From positions 25,161,937-25,225,936 of the forward strand of contig OY855905.1 of the NCBI GenBank assembly GCA_963693305.1: a stretch of 64,000 nucleotides of DNA. Reading direction: 5' to 3'. This document shows positions 1 through 13,500 of the stretch, piece by piece. The translations under genes and the position numbers were made by a program. The stretch comes from Meandrina meandrites. Lineage: Eukaryota; Cnidaria; Anthozoa; Scleractinia; Meandrinidae. Every line of letters starts with the position of its first letter. The first letter of the stretch is position 1. The notes below the pieces were generated by a model that saw only the letters and a list, made by a program, of their open reading frames with translations, made no database searches and was not told where the DNA came from.

Positions 1-651
1 TTGTATGTCGCCGTCTCTTTCACGATGTCAACACCGTTTCTGACTGCAGGTTGAATTACAAAATCATTTTCACCATTACCCAGCTCCTCTAATGCTTTCT
101 TGTTGTAAATCTTCCAGGTTTAAAGTTTAAAGCGCTCCAAAACATAGGCTCGATTTCCGCCGTATTCTCGGGTCCTTTCTCTGACAACATAATTTATGCC
201 TGACAAAAATCTGCAGGCGGAATTCTGATTGGCTAAGGCAAACAAAGGAAACCTCACGCGTCCAGCCGTGCTTTCGGGGGGATGACCGCGGGCTCATTTT
301 CCCGAAAAAGCGGCTGGAAATCGAGCCTAAGAGTGACCCGATGGCTGTGAAACGTTGGGAAAATGTTCACCTATCATTCGGTAATAATAATATGAAATTT
401 TATTTTTTTCTGAAGCATCTCAGTGGTCCGGAATCCTAAATCCTCGAATCTGATTGGCTAATTCCGCGCGCTCCAGCGGTCCGGATTTACCCATCCGGAC
501 CCCGCGTACGGACCGCTCCGAGTTTTCCAGGACTGTTTTTCATTTCGTAGCGAGACGACCGCAGAACCCATGAAAGTTTTTCTCTCCAAATCAGCAAAAT
601 TAATGTAGATGCTCACTATCCGTTGACCATCCGTTGTAAATGTGAAAGGAA
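1..651. other. Non-coding stretch, no gene seen
   Basis: No splice-consistent exon or convincing ORF is visible. Two copies of an inverted CCAAT-like string (TGATTGGCTAA, near 226 and 450) sit in short GC-rich blocks rich in CCGG and GGTCC, typical of degraded inverted-repeat elements. I assign no function. Confidence 0.5.
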
Positions 652-1045
652 AAATTAGCAGTGGAATTAAAGGCCTTGAAGTTCTCCAAAAGGCGAGTAC
701 TCATTCTCTTTATTGACAAAATCAAATTGTTCTAGTTTTATGGCGGTAGTTTGTTGATCGTTGTTTGTGCATTCGCACTGATTTTCACGCCATTTATACA
801 CTTAACTGCAAGTCGCCGGCTTACATACCCGATTGATTCTTTCAAAAGCTAAATTAGTAACGGAATTAAAGGCCTTGAAGTTCTCCAATAGGCCGGTATT
901 CTTTGTATTTATTGACAAAATCTAATAGCCGTAGTTTGTCGATCGTTGTTTGTGCATTCACACTGATTTTCACGCCGTATAATGCGTTTTACTGCAAGTC
1001 GCTGGTTTACAGACTCGATTTATCCTTTCAAACGCTTTGCCTTTC
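652..1045. repeat. Direct tandem duplication, unit about 195 bp
   Basis: Two adjacent diverged copies (about 652-849 and 850-1045) share a run of identical blocks, for example GGAATTAAAGGCCTTGAAG, GTTTGTGCATTC and ACTGCAAGTCGC, in the same order and orientation. An open frame across the second copy has no coding character. Confidence 0.8.
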
Positions 1046-1458
1046 TGCTACTTTTCCCCAAAACCGAATACTGCTTATCACCATTCAAGAAAATGAGATG
1101 TTTTGATAAAAAACAGTCAATTCTCGCAAAATTGTGCAGTGTGCGGGCGACCAAACTACACACTCAGTTCAACTTCATTCAATTTTACCTTCGTGACTCG
1201 CGATTTTTTTATGCTCTCTTTTGCTGCTACATTGTGCTTTTTTATTATAAAGTTACTTTTCTCCTTTTTTTTCTGATGACCTTTTCCGTGAGTACTGTTC
1301 ACTTTAGCGAATTTATTTTGTTTGGTGGTACACAAATCATTCTTCACTCTTGCCGTAGCTTAGCGATCGATTCAACATTGGATGCGCGCGTATAATACAA
1401 ACACATTTGCAAGATAATCTTTTTAGTTTTTTTTACCAAGTAGGAAAAAAATAAATAA
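1046..1458. other. AT-rich stretch, nothing recognisable
   Basis: T-rich DNA with a 137-residue open frame (982-1395) of low-complexity F/L/C composition. No homology, splice site or repeat family is recognised. Confidence 0.4.
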
Positions 1459-1579
1459 GTTATTTACCGGCTTTGGGTCGGTCCGTATCGTGAAAAACTG
1501 TGACCTCGGCCTTGAAAATGCTGCCCGAGGCCGCAGGTCACAGTTTTTCACGATACAGACCTCCCAGCCGGCAAATAAC
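1459..1579. repeat. Palindromic fold-back element
   Basis: Two arms of about 53 bp (1459-1511 and 1526-1579) are near-perfect inverse copies around a short loop; both carry TATCGTGAAAAACTGTGACC or its complement. The outer ends are GTTATTTACCGG and CCGGCAAATAAC. Non-autonomous inverted-repeat elements of this shape recur through the window. Confidence 0.85.
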
Positions 1580-2686
1580 ATATATCGATTTTACTGAAGA
1601 AAAATATTTTTAATGATATTGGCATCTAACTGGACCCCACTTTTTTTAACAAAATCGCATCCAGTAAAAAATTTTGCTGATAGTTTTTTGCTAAATTTGT
1701 GGAATCAGCTTATATTGACTTAATACATATCATGGCCAAGTTACAGGAAAATCGTTGGAGCAGAAGAGCGGAAAAATTAAGGTCATCTAAATTCAACTCT
1801 ACCATTCTACTTAAAGTTTCTATACTTGACGCTCGAAGATGAAACAAGCCACGAACTCAAATTTTTGTGAGAAACCTCTCCAGCGCTTGCTGAATTAGAG
1901 TGCCTAGCCGATTGTCGATCGTGCGAACCGTTAAAAAGTATCCGCTAATTCTGTAAACATTGTAAAATACTCTAAAACCTACCCCAACCTCCTAAGTTGC
2001 GTTTCCGAAAGATTTTCGAAAATATACAGCCATTTTGTGTGAAACTCCTTCTACATGAATATCAAGGTTCTGCAATATTTTTGCCTCGATTTTTGCTGCT
2101 GTGCCGTGCTGTGAATTGGAGAATTGTCGTTGGGATTATAAGCTACTCCGAGACTGATCTCTGGCGAAGCAGACGAGCAGTTTTGTTTATACAATTACGA
2201 ATACGAAATGAGAACGTGTGTCATTTGCTCTAAGAATTCACATCTTTGTCGCGCAACCAAAAGATACCCACCGGTTTAAAATTAAAAAATGGTTCATTAA
2301 GTTAAGAACTTAAATATGATGTGCTTTATAACCCCAGTTTAGGTCAAACTTTTGAGATTTTCTCGCTCAGATTTGGCTATATTTCGGTATGTGAATTTAG
2401 GCCTCAGAGGATGGTGTCTTTCAGCCACGCTGGTCAGCTTAGAATTTTAAAACAAATGTTTCCATGTTTTGTTCGGTTAACTTAATGAATGTACCTGAGA
2501 ATTGTGACAAAATGAAATTTCGTGATATGCTATTTTCTGGACGTAGCGCGCTTCGAAAAGTCGGTGAATTTTACCCTTTCGATCACCGTGGCCCAACCCG
2601 GGTTGGCCAAAATTGAATTTTGGCTCGTAGCAAAGTAAAAATACGGAAATGGAAAACAATCACTTTTCAAGGGCAAAAAATAAGGT
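1580..2686. other. Non-coding stretch, nothing recognisable
   Basis: AT-rich sequence lying downstream of the STX18 stop codon. No exon with matching splice phases, RNA gene or clear repeat was seen. Confidence 0.4.
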
Positions 2687-3020
2687 GAGGGTTGCCGTGA
2701 TTCGCGCTTACCGCGATTCACGGTTGCCGCGATTCGCGCTTACCGCGATTCGCGGTAAACGCGAATCACGGCAACCGCGATTCGCGCTCACCGCGCTCCG
2801 CGATTGCCGTGATTCGCGCTTACCGCGATTCGCGCTTACGGCGATTCGCGGTTGCTGCGATTTTCGCTTACCGCGATTCGCGGTTGCCGTGATTCGCGCT
2901 TACCGCGATCCGCGGTTGCCGCGATTCGCGCTTACCGCGATTCGCGCTTACTGCGATTCGCGGCTGCCGTGATTCGCGCTTACCGCGAAACGCAGTAAGC
3001 GCGAATCGCGGAAATCGCAG
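2687..3020. repeat. CpG-rich 16-bp minisatellite
   Basis: About 20 units of a 16-bp repeat alternate between two forms, GATTCGCGCTTACCGC and GATTCGCGGTTGCCGT. Two stretches (about 2751-2780 and 2985-3012) are in inverted orientation, so the array can fold back on itself. Several open frames on both strands are by-products of a stop-free unit. A weaker relative lies at about 3240-3330. Confidence 0.9.
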
Positions 3021-4417
3021 AAATGCTATGGCTCGGCTCCTTGCGTCATAGAAAGGATGCAATGTTCAACCTCCAAAGCAGTGGTAAACTAATTTATACT
3101 CTTTGGGTACACTTTACTTACAATATTGAAAGGTCTCATAAGAAAGATTTTTTGGAAAAGTTTGGAATTTTAGAGAAAACTCGAAGTATCTGTGCCTAGA
3201 AGAGATATATCCATTTACGGTAGAATAAACATTGCGGAGACAGCGATTCAGGATTACCGCAATTCGCTTTTAACGCGATCTTGGTCACCCCGATCGTGGA
3301 CACCGTGTCCGAGGTGACCAGGATCGTGAGTTAAGATTTCACAGTTTTACTCTCTTAGAAGTCAATAACTTCTAGGAATTTATGAATTCGAGAAATTTGT
3401 TTCTGTAAGGGCACTAGGTGATATAGTCATTTAATTTGGTGCGCTATTCTAGCAGAAAACCTGGACATAAAATCGCACTATCTGCAGTTAGCTTTGAGAC
3501 TGAGCTTGAAACATCACCGTATCCGGCGAGCTGCCAGTAAAACTACAACCATGATGTAATTACATCATTCCCTAATATTCTTGGTAATATTTAGAGGAAT
3601 AGATGTTCAAAATTCGGAGAATTAAAGCTTTACAAGATAACACCCCCTCAGGAAATTTGGCTAATGAAGTTATTAATGAGCAAGGGTCCTGCGCGACCGT
3701 AAATACAAATCAAATGGGTCGGGGGGGGGGGGGGGGGGGGTTACCATATTACCATATTAGTGTACCACGTCATGTTTTATCCTGTGACAACGCGCGATAA
3801 TATTCAAAATTCTACGGAAATAGAAGTCGGGGCAAGATTTGCCCGTAATGACTACGGAAGTGTGGGCGATACTAAGCAGGTGGGACGCGGGGAACAGCGC
3901 AGTAAAGACAGCGATCGGTATAATAAGCTTGTTCAGTATTACCTCTCACTAGTTCGGGAACGTACTGGGCGAATACCGCCCTTGGACCAAAATAACCCCA
4001 AATCTAAATATTAGTGCAAGAATGAGTTGATCTACATCGATAAAACACTGCTGCTCATTTATTTGACATTTCATATTATATTATCAACATATTCAGTAAA
4101 TCGACCTCACTTACAAAACGTTTGCGCCAATTTTCGTGGCTGAAATAAGTCCTAGTTTTATTTCCAAAATAACTGTAAACCGGTTATTTTCAACATCCAG
4201 ACCTTTGATATTTTTTCATACAATAAAAATCTATAGAGAATTTGTGACCTTGTTGTATCAGGAACAGTCAAACTATTGGCTTTCCTGTCCGTAAATATAA
4301 ATTATACAAGGTGGCCATAGGCTCATTCTTGACATTACATTACATCACATTACATCTGGCATTATTAATTAAAATGTTTCAATTGTTCTGACAGAGTTTG
4401 GAGTGAATACATTGTAC
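3021..4417. other. Downstream flank of STX18 with a 20-G run
   Basis: No exon is recognised. A run of 20 G lies at 3721-3740. The part nearest 4417 probably includes the STX18 3' UTR. Confidence 0.45.
4157..4162 (-). terminator. Candidate STX18 polyadenylation signal
   Basis: AATAAA on the minus strand, about 256 bp past the STX18 stop codon. A second AATAAA is at 4058-4063. Position fits a short 3' UTR; use is not shown by sequence alone. Confidence 0.4.
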
Positions 4418-4510
4418 TCAGTTGTACCAGTCGAGAAATAGCAGAGACAGTGAGCACATCACCAGAAAGAACAAGATCCACACTCTAAAGCTAGCATTGT
4501 TCTTGATAGC
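4418..4510 (-). CDS. STX18: STX18 exon 11 (tail anchor and stop)
   Basis: Acceptor CTGCAG precedes 4510. The exon encodes residues 290-319: AIKNNASF, then the single hydrophobic C-terminal segment, then DWYN and stop TGA at 4418-4420. It matches the end of vertebrate STX18 almost residue for residue. Confidence 0.96.
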   Translation of the reverse strand, partial: AIKNNASFRVWILFFLVMCSLSLLFLDWYN

Positions 4511-7500
4511 CTGCAGAAATGAGTTACGGAAACAATCAATAACAAAAACTTAAAGATAAATATACTGGGGTTTCTGCTCAGTGGTTTGGTGTCTTGAGCA
4601 ATGTAAAACTTCCTTTACCTCTAGTTTCGTAGTTTGATGGTTCTACAGGTTGTACTAATATGATTTCATTAATAAAGTGGCATTCTACATCAAATATTGT
4701 TAACAGCAAAACTGCACACTGATTGTTTTCAATCAAGGCATTTTCCACTGAAGAAGAGGGCGAATCCTCGAAACGTCTGGTTCTTCTAACATTTACTAGC
4801 GCACGTATTGACAAAAACTATTGAATTTTAAAAAAGCAGTTTGCTATTTTTCTAAAGCTGTTCTCCGAGACTGTTCTTTGTATGTAAAACTTGTCAGTTG
4901 GATCACAGTCCTGGTGTACCTATTCAGCTGTTACCTCATGTCCTTAGAATGAAGCACTTTTTGTCATAGAACTTGTCATGCATTACGCCAACATGACTTT
5001 TTAGTATTTTCTTATTGGACCAAATTCTAACAATTTCCTAGTCTGGTTACTATTAGACAGTGCCTCTTACATGGAAAGTACAGTCGAACCTATCCTTACG
5101 GACAACTCTTTAGTCTATAATTTGGACACCTTCCCTTTTATAGACAGTTAACTTGATCTGAAACAGACCAGACTTGATGTATAAAAGGGGCAGTATCGTG
5201 AGAGGTCTACTAAGGTTTTGTGGAAACCATGCTAGAATTATAAAGGTGCATTTACTGATCAACAGAATGGCCTCTAAACAGCAAAAAACGCATCATTTCA
5301 CTCTCTAAGATGTTAACAAACCATAATAGTGATTTCCTTCGAAGTAACACTGTCAAACTTGAAAACGGCGGACCGACATTTTTAAGTTTTAGACCACTTA
5401 TTTCGTACTCGTCCGTAGCCACACACGCTTTCATTGGATTTCGAAGTAGAGCTTAATCTTGGTGAAACTGCCCCTTTGAACTTAACCTCAGAAATACGGA
5501 CAGTTGACCTGGTCCAGAAGAGACCAAAATTCATACAAAATCTACCTCTGTAACACGTACACCTCCCTATTATGGATAGGCCACCTTGACCGAAACAGAC
5601 CAAAACTACAGACAGCTCACCTGATCCGAAACAGACCAAAACTACAGACAGTTCACCTGATCCGAAACCAAAATTCATATAAACTCTACCTATGTAACAC
5701 ATACACTTCCCTATTACGGATAGGTCACCTTGACCGAAACAGACCAAAATTACAGACAGTTCACCTGATCCGAAACCACAATTCATATAAACTCTACCTC
5801 TGTAATACATACACCTCCCTATTACAGACAGTTCACCTGATATGAAACGGACCAACATTCATAATTATAAACTCTACCTGAGTCTGTAAAATGAACAACT
5901 CCAAAGGATGGCCACGCTTCCCTGACCCTTTGGTGTCAGTATAAAAGAAGTTCGACTGTACAAGCACTTCATTAAACACAGTTATTAACTTGCAAAGTAA
6001 GAATAACCCATTCACCTCTCTAATCTGTTCATTTCCTCCCTTGACATTTTCTGTTGTTCCCACAGCTGTTTCATATATTCTGTCAATCTGATTCGACTGT
6101 CAATGAAAACACAAAACAAAAATAAAAATACTTACAAAAAATAGAAAAAATAAAAAAGGAAGAAGTAACTAAACAGAAAAGAGCAGATAGAATTAAATTC
6201 ACGGTGAAAGAGCGAAAGAATTAAATAAACAGCCAAAGAAAGAAAGAATTAAAAAAGGCGTGAACGAAAAAAGAATTAAATTAAGAGTAAAAGAAAGAAA
6301 GAATTAAATAAGTAGTGAAAGAAAGAATTAAATTAACGGTGAAAAAAGAATGAATTAAGTAAGAATAAGGATATTTATTTAAGGATGTTAACTTAACGAT
6401 GTTAATTTAAGAGTAGTTATTTTAGGATGTTGATTTAAGGATATTAAGTTGAGGGTGTAAATTTAAGGATCTTAGGTAAAGGGTGTTAATTCAAGGATAT
6501 TTACTTAAGGGTGTTAATTCAAGGATGTTAATTTAAAGATATTTATTTAAGGAAGTTAATTTAAGAATCTAAATTTAAGGATATTTATTTAAGGATGTTA
6601 ATTTAAAGATATTTATTTAAGGAAGTTGATTTAAGAATCTTAATTTAAGGATATTAATTTAAGGATGTTATTTCAAGGATGTTCATTTTAGGGTGTTAAT
6701 TTAAGGATGTTAATTTAAGGATGTTAATTAAAGGATGCTAATTTAAGGATGTTAATTAAAGGATGCAAATTTAAGGATGTGTATTTAAGGATGTTATTTT
6801 AAGGATGTTAATTAAAGAATGTTAATTTAAAGATGTTAATTTAAGGATGTTAATTAAAGGATGTTAATTTAAAGATGTTAATTTAAGGATGTTAATTTAA
6901 GGATGTTAATTAAAGAATGTTAATTTAAGGATGTTGTTTTAAGAACGTTTATTTAAGGATGTTAATTTAGGGATGTTAATTAAAGGATGTTAATTTAAGG
7001 GTGTTAATTTAAGAATCTTAATTTAACGATATTTATTTAAGGATGTTAATTAAAGGATGTCAATTTAAAGGATGTTAATTTAAGAATGTTAATTTAAGGA
7101 TGTTAATTTAAGGATTTTAATTTAAGGATCTTAATTTAAGGATATTAATTTAATAAAGTTAAATAAAGGATGTTAATTTAAGGATGTTAATTAAAGGATG
7201 TTAATTTAAGGGTGTTAATCTAAGAATCTTAATTTAAGGATATTTATTTAAGGATGTTAATTTAAGAATGTTAATTTAAGGATGTTAATTTAAGGATCTT
7301 AATTTAAGGATGTTATTTCAAGGATGTTAATTTGAGGATGTTAATTTAAGAATGTTAATTAAAGGATATTAATTTATTAAAGGATGTTTATTTAAGGATG
7401 TTAATTTAAGGATGCTAGTTTAACGATGTTAATTTCAGAATCTTAATTTAAGGATTTTAATTTAAGGATGTTAATTTAAGGATCTTAATTTAATAACGTT

Positions 7501-10500
7501 AAATAAAGGGTGTTAATTTAAGGATCTTAATTTAAGGATATTTATTTAAGGATGTTAATTTAAGAATCTTAATTTAAGGATGTTAATTTAAGGATGTTAA
7601 TTTAATAAAGTTAAATAAAGGATGTTGATTTAAGGATCTTAATTTAAGGATATTTATTTAAGGATGTTAATTTAAGAATCTTAATTTAAGGATATTAGTT
7701 TAAGGATATTAATTTAAGGATGTTAATTTAATAAACTTAAATAAAGGATGTTAATTTAAGGATGTTAATTAAAGGATGTTAATTAAAGGATGTTAATTTA
7801 AGGACGTCATTTTAAGGATGTTAATTAAAGAATGTTAATTTAAAGATGTTAATTTAAGGATGTTAATTAAAGGATGTTAATTTAAGATTCTTTAATTAAC
7901 ATCCTTAAATGTATTTTATCCAAATCGAATTTTTTTTGGCAGAAGTTCATTGGGTGAAATGTAGAATCAGCTGAGAAATAAAATATTTTTGATGTTATGG
8001 GCACTTTAATTTAAGGATCTCAATTTAAGGAACTTAATTTAAGGATCTTAATTTAACGATGTTAATTTAAGGATGTTAATTAAAGAATGTTAATTTGAGG
8101 ATGTTGTTTTAAGAACATTTATTTTAAGGATGTTAATTTAGGGATGTTAATTTAAGGATGTTAATTAAAGGATGTTAATTTAAGGGTGTTAATTTAAGAA
8201 TCTTAATTTAACGATATTTATTTAAGGATGTTAATTAAAGGATGTCAATTTAAAGGATGTTAATTTAAGAATGTTAATTTAAGGATGTTAATTTAAGGAT
8301 TTTAATTTAAGGATCTTAATTTAAGGATATTAATTTAATAAAGTTAAATAAAGGGTGTTAATTTAAGGATGTTAATTAAAGGATGTTAATTTGAGGATGT
8401 TAATTTAAGAATGTTAATTAAAGGATATTAATTTATTAAAGGATGTTTATTTAAGGATGTTAATTTAAGGATGCTAGTTTAACGATGTTAATTTCAGAAT
8501 CTTAATTTAAGGATTTTAATTTAAGGATGTTAATTTAAGGATCTTAATTTAATAACGTTAAATAAAGGGTGTTAATTTAAGGATCTTAATTTAAGGATAT
8601 TTATTTAAGGATGTTAATTTAAGAATCTTAATTTAAGGATGTTAATTTAAGGATGTTAATTTAATAAAGTTAAATAAAGGATGTTGATTTAAGGATCTTA
8701 ATTTAAGGATATTTATTTAAGGATGTTAATTTAAGAATCTTAATTTAAGGATATTAATTTAAGGATGTTAATTAAAGGATGTTAATTTAAGGGTGTTAAT
8801 TTAAGATTCTTTAATTAACATCCTTAAATGTATTTTATCCAAATCGAATTTTTTTTGGCAGAAGTTCATTGGGTGAAATGTAGAATCAGCTGAGAAATAA
8901 AATATTTTTGATGTTATGGGCACTTTAATTTAAGGATCTCAATTTAAGGAACTTAATTTAAGGATCTTAATTTAACGATGTTAATTTAAGGATGTTAATT
9001 AAAGAATGTTAATTTGAGGATGTTGTTTTAAGAACATTTATTTTAAGGATGTTAATTTAGGGATGTTAATTTAAGGATGTTAATTAAAGGATGTTAATTT
9101 AAGGGTGTTAATTTAAGAATCTTAATTTAACGATATTTATTTAAGGATGTTAATTAAAGGATGTCAATTTAAAGGATGTTAATTTAAGAATGTTAATTTA
9201 AGGATGTTAATTTAAGGATTTTAATTTAAGGATCTTAATTTAAGGATATTAATTTAATAAAGTTAAATAAAGGGTGTTAATTTAAGGATGTTAATTAAAG
9301 GATGTTAATTTGAGGATGTTAATTTAAGAATGTTAATTAAAGGATATTAATTTATTAAAGGATGTTTATTTAAGGATGCTAGTTTAACGATGTTAATTTC
9401 AGAATCTTAATTTAAGGATTTTAATTTAAGGATGTTAATTTAAGGATCTTAATTTAATAACGTTAAATAAAGGGTGTTAATTTAAGGATCTTAATTTAAG
9501 GATATTTATTTAAGGATGTTAATTTAAGAATCTTAATTTAAGGATGTTAATTTAAGGATGTTAATTTAATAAAGTTAAATAAAGGATGTTGATTTAAGGA
9601 TCTTAATTTAAGGATATTTATTTAAGGATGTTAATTTAAGAATCTTAATTTAAGGATATTAATTTAAGGATGTTAATTAAAGGATGTTAATTTAAGGGTG
9701 TTAATTTAAGAATCTTAATTTAACGATATTTATTTAAGGATGTTAATTAAAGGATGTCAATTTAAGGATGTTAATTAAAGGATGTTAATTTAAGGATGTT
9801 AATTTAATAAAGTTAAATAAAGGATGTTAATTCAAGGATGGTGGACCAAAATGGCGGCAAATTTAAACGTCTTTAAAACATTCATAAAAAAATGTATTTT
9901 ATCCAAATCGAATTTTTTTTGGCAGAAGTTCATTGGGTGAAATGTAGAATCAGCTGAGAAATAAAATATTTTTGATGTTATGGGCACTTTAATTTAAGGA
10001 TCTCAATTTAAGGAACTTAATTTAAGGATCTTAATTTAACGATGTTAATTTAAGGATGTTAATTAAAGAATGTTAATTTGAGGATGTTGTTTTAAGAACA
10101 TTTATTTTAAGGATGTTAATTTAGGGATGTTAATTTAAGGATGTTAATTAAAGGATGTTAATTTAAGGGTGTTAATTTAAGAATCTTAATTTAACGATAT
10201 TTATTTAAGGATGTTAATTAAAGGATGTCAATTTAAAGGATGTTAATTTAAGAATGTTAATTTAAGGATGTTAATTTAAGGATTTTAATTTAAGGATCTT
10301 AATTTAAGGATATTAATTTAATAAAGTTAAATAAAGGGTGTTAATTTAAGGATGTTAATTAAAGGATGTTAATTTAAGGGTGTTAATCTAAGAATCTTAA
10401 TTTAAGGATATTTATTTAAGGATGTTAATTTAAGAATGTTAATTTAAGGATGTTAATTTAAGGATGTTATTTCAAGGATGTTAATTTGAGGATGTTAATT

Positions 10501-13500
10501 TAAGAATGTTAATTAAAGGATATTAATTTATTAAAGGATGTTTATTTAAGGATGTTAATTTAAGGATGCTAGTTTAACGATGTTAATTTCAGAATCTTAA
10601 TTTAAGGATTTTAATTTAAGGATGTTAATTTAAGGATCTTAATTTAATAACGTTAAATAAAGGGTGTTAATTTAAGGATCTTAATTTAAGGATATTTATT
10701 TAAGGATGTTAATTTAAGAATCTTAATTTAAGGATGTTAATTTAAGGATGTTAATTTAATAAAGTTAAATAAAGGATGTTGATTTAAGGATCTTAATTTA
10801 AGGATATTTATTTAAGGATGTTAATTTAAGAATCTTAATTTAAGGATATTAATTTAAGGATGTTAATTAAAGGATGTTAATTTAAGGGTGTTAATTTAAG
10901 AATCTTAATTTAACGATATTTATTTAAGGATGTTAATTAAAGGATGTCAATTTAAGGATGTTAATTAAAGGATGTTAATTTAAGGATGTTAATTTAATAA
11001 AGTTAAATAAAGGATGTTAATTCAAGGATGTTAATTAAAGGATGTTAATTTAAGGGTGTTAATTTAAGAATCCTAATTTAAGGATATTTATTTAAGGATG
11101 TTAATTTAAGGATGTTAATTTAAGGATGTTAATTTGAGGATGTTAATTTAAGAATGTTAATTAAAGGATGCTAATTTAAGGATGTTAATTAAAGGATGTT
11201 TATTTAAGGATGTTAATTTAAGGATGCTACTTTAACGATGTTAATTTCAGAATCTTAATTTAAGGATGTTAATTTTAGGGTATAAATTAAAGGATGTTAA
11301 TTTAAGGATTTTAATTTCAGGATGTTAATTTAAGGATATTAATTTAAGAATCTTAATGTTAAGGATATTAATTTAAGGATGTTAATTTAATAAAGTTAAT
11401 TTAAAGGATGTTAATTTAAGAATCTTAATTTAAGGATATTAATTTAAGGATGTTAATTTTAGGGTATAAATTAAAGGATGTTCATTTAAGGATTTTAATT
11501 TCAGGATGTTAATTTAAGGATATTAGTTTAAGGATGTTAATTTTAGAATCTTAATTTAAGGATGTTAATTTAATAAAGTTAATTTAAAGGATGTTAATTT
11601 AAGGATCTTAATCTTTATTTAAGGATGTTAATTTAAGAATCTTAATTTAAGGATATTAATTTAAGGATGTTAATTTAATAAAGTTAATAAAGGATGTTAA
11701 TTTAAGGATGTTAATTTAAGGATCTTAATTTAAGGATATTTATTTAAGGATGTTAATTTAAGAATCTTAATTTAAGGATATTAATTTAAGGATGTTAATT
11801 TAATAAAGTTAAATAAAGGATGTTAATTTAAGGATCTTCATTAAAGGATATAAATTGTAGGATGTTAATTTAAGGAGTTTTTTTAACGATCGTAATCTAA
11901 GGATGTTAATTTAAGAATGTTAATCTAAGGATCTTAATTTAAGGATGTTAATTGAGGGATGTTAATTTAAGAATGTTAATTTAAGGATATTTATTAAAGG
12001 ATGTTGATTCAAGGATATTAATTTAAGGATGTTAATTTAATAAAGTTAAATAAAGGATGTTAATTTAAGGATATTAATTTAAGGATGTTTATTAAGGGAT
12101 AGGATGTTAATTTAAGGTGGTTTTTTAACGATCTTAATTTAAGGATGTTAATTAAAGAATGTTAATTTAAGGATCTTAATTGAAGGATCTTAAAGTGCCC
12201 ATAAGGTCAAAAAATTCTTATTCCTCAGCTGATTCTACATTTCACCCAATGAACTTCTGCGAATAAAAAATTTCGATTTGGATTAAACGCAATTTGTTAA
12301 TGAATTTTTAAGATTTTCAATTTTTTTTTGTTGCAGTCAACCCCTGCCGCTGATCACAAGAACAATAGCTCAAAATGACGTTCATTCAGGAATTTGCATA
12401 AAGACTGATGTTGTTTTCTGGATCATTAACATTGTAACAAAGAGCGGTAAAGCACGTATCAGGCATTTTGAACTAAATGTAGACTCAGAAACTAAATTCC
12501 CACTTGTTTACAAGTTAGATCAGTCACGATTCAAACCACGTGTTCCTGAACCTACGTTACAACTCGCTTCACACTGAGAAAGACTGGCGCAAATGGTGGA
12601 CCAAAATGGCGGCAAATTTAAATGTCTTTAAAACATTCATAAAAAAATGTATTTTATCCAAATCGAATTTTTTTTGGCAGAAGTTCATTGGGTGAAATGT
12701 AGAATCAGCTGAGAAATAAAATATTTTTGATGTTATGGGCACTTTAATTTAAGGATCTCAATTTAAGGAACTTAATTTAAGGATCTTAATTTAACGATGT
12801 TAATTTAAGGATGTTAAATGAAGGATATTAATTTGAGGATGTTAATTTAAGAATATTAATTTAAGGATCTTAATTTAAGGTAGTCAATTTAAGGATATAA
12901 ATGTAAGAATGTAAATGTAAGGATATTAATTTAAGGATGTAAAACTAGTAATAATTAGGGGAGTGTGTTCGAGCCAGGATAAGATAAGATAAGATGAGAT
13001 AAGGTAAGACCCCCCAAAAAGTGGCCCAGGTGAGAGAGCAAAAAAGTGGCCCAGTTGTAGATGGAAGGGAAGCGAAATAGCGCATGAAATGAACATTAAG
13101 TAACAGCGCACGCCTCCAATCTCTACAATCTCAGTCCCACAGCGCATGAGGTGGCACAGCAATTTTTTTAGCACTGATGAAGGCAGCACTGCCGAAACAT
13201 TTAGTTTTCTATTAAACTTTACAGAATTCCATGTGTTCAACACAACTCAGCAAACTAAATTAACTAAATCTGGTAAGCAAACTTAGGCGAATTTCACGGG
13301 ATCATTATCAGCTGCTGTTCTTAAAATTATCTTAAAACGCCTTAATGTAAATATGTCAGTTGTCTATATTTATCTTGCTGCTACTTTTCTTAAATTGTGC
13401 ACTTGAAGGCTCCTTAAATTGCGCACTTCAAGACTCCTTAAATTGCGCACTTTAAGACTCGTAAATTGCGCACTTTTATACTCGTAAATTGCGCACTTTT

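Larger units (their letters stand above)
6365..12189 (+). repeat. 14-bp AT-rich satellite array with higher-order blocks
   Basis: The unit is GGATGTTAATTTAA with single-base variants (GGATCTTAATTTAA, GAATCTTAATTTAA, GGATATTTATTTAA, GGATGTTAATTAAA). At 14 bp per unit this is roughly 400 copies. From about 7910 the variants recur in fixed order as blocks: equivalent points are at 7910, 8829 and 9893, so block lengths are 919 and 1064 bp. Each block carries a 96-bp non-satellite segment. No coding potential; each unit contains TTAA. Confidence 0.95.

Noticed and set aside
2649..3062. Open frames on both strands (RAYRDSRLPRFALTAIRG and similar)
   Set aside because: Products of the 16-bp minisatellite.
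5382..5858. 158-residue minus-strand and 113-residue plus-strand open frames
   Set aside because: Both are read-throughs of the 105-bp tandem repeat in STX18 intron 10.
6365..12189. CRISPR-like regular repeats
   Set aside because: Repeats are head-to-tail without unique spacers, in a eukaryotic intron, with no cas genes.
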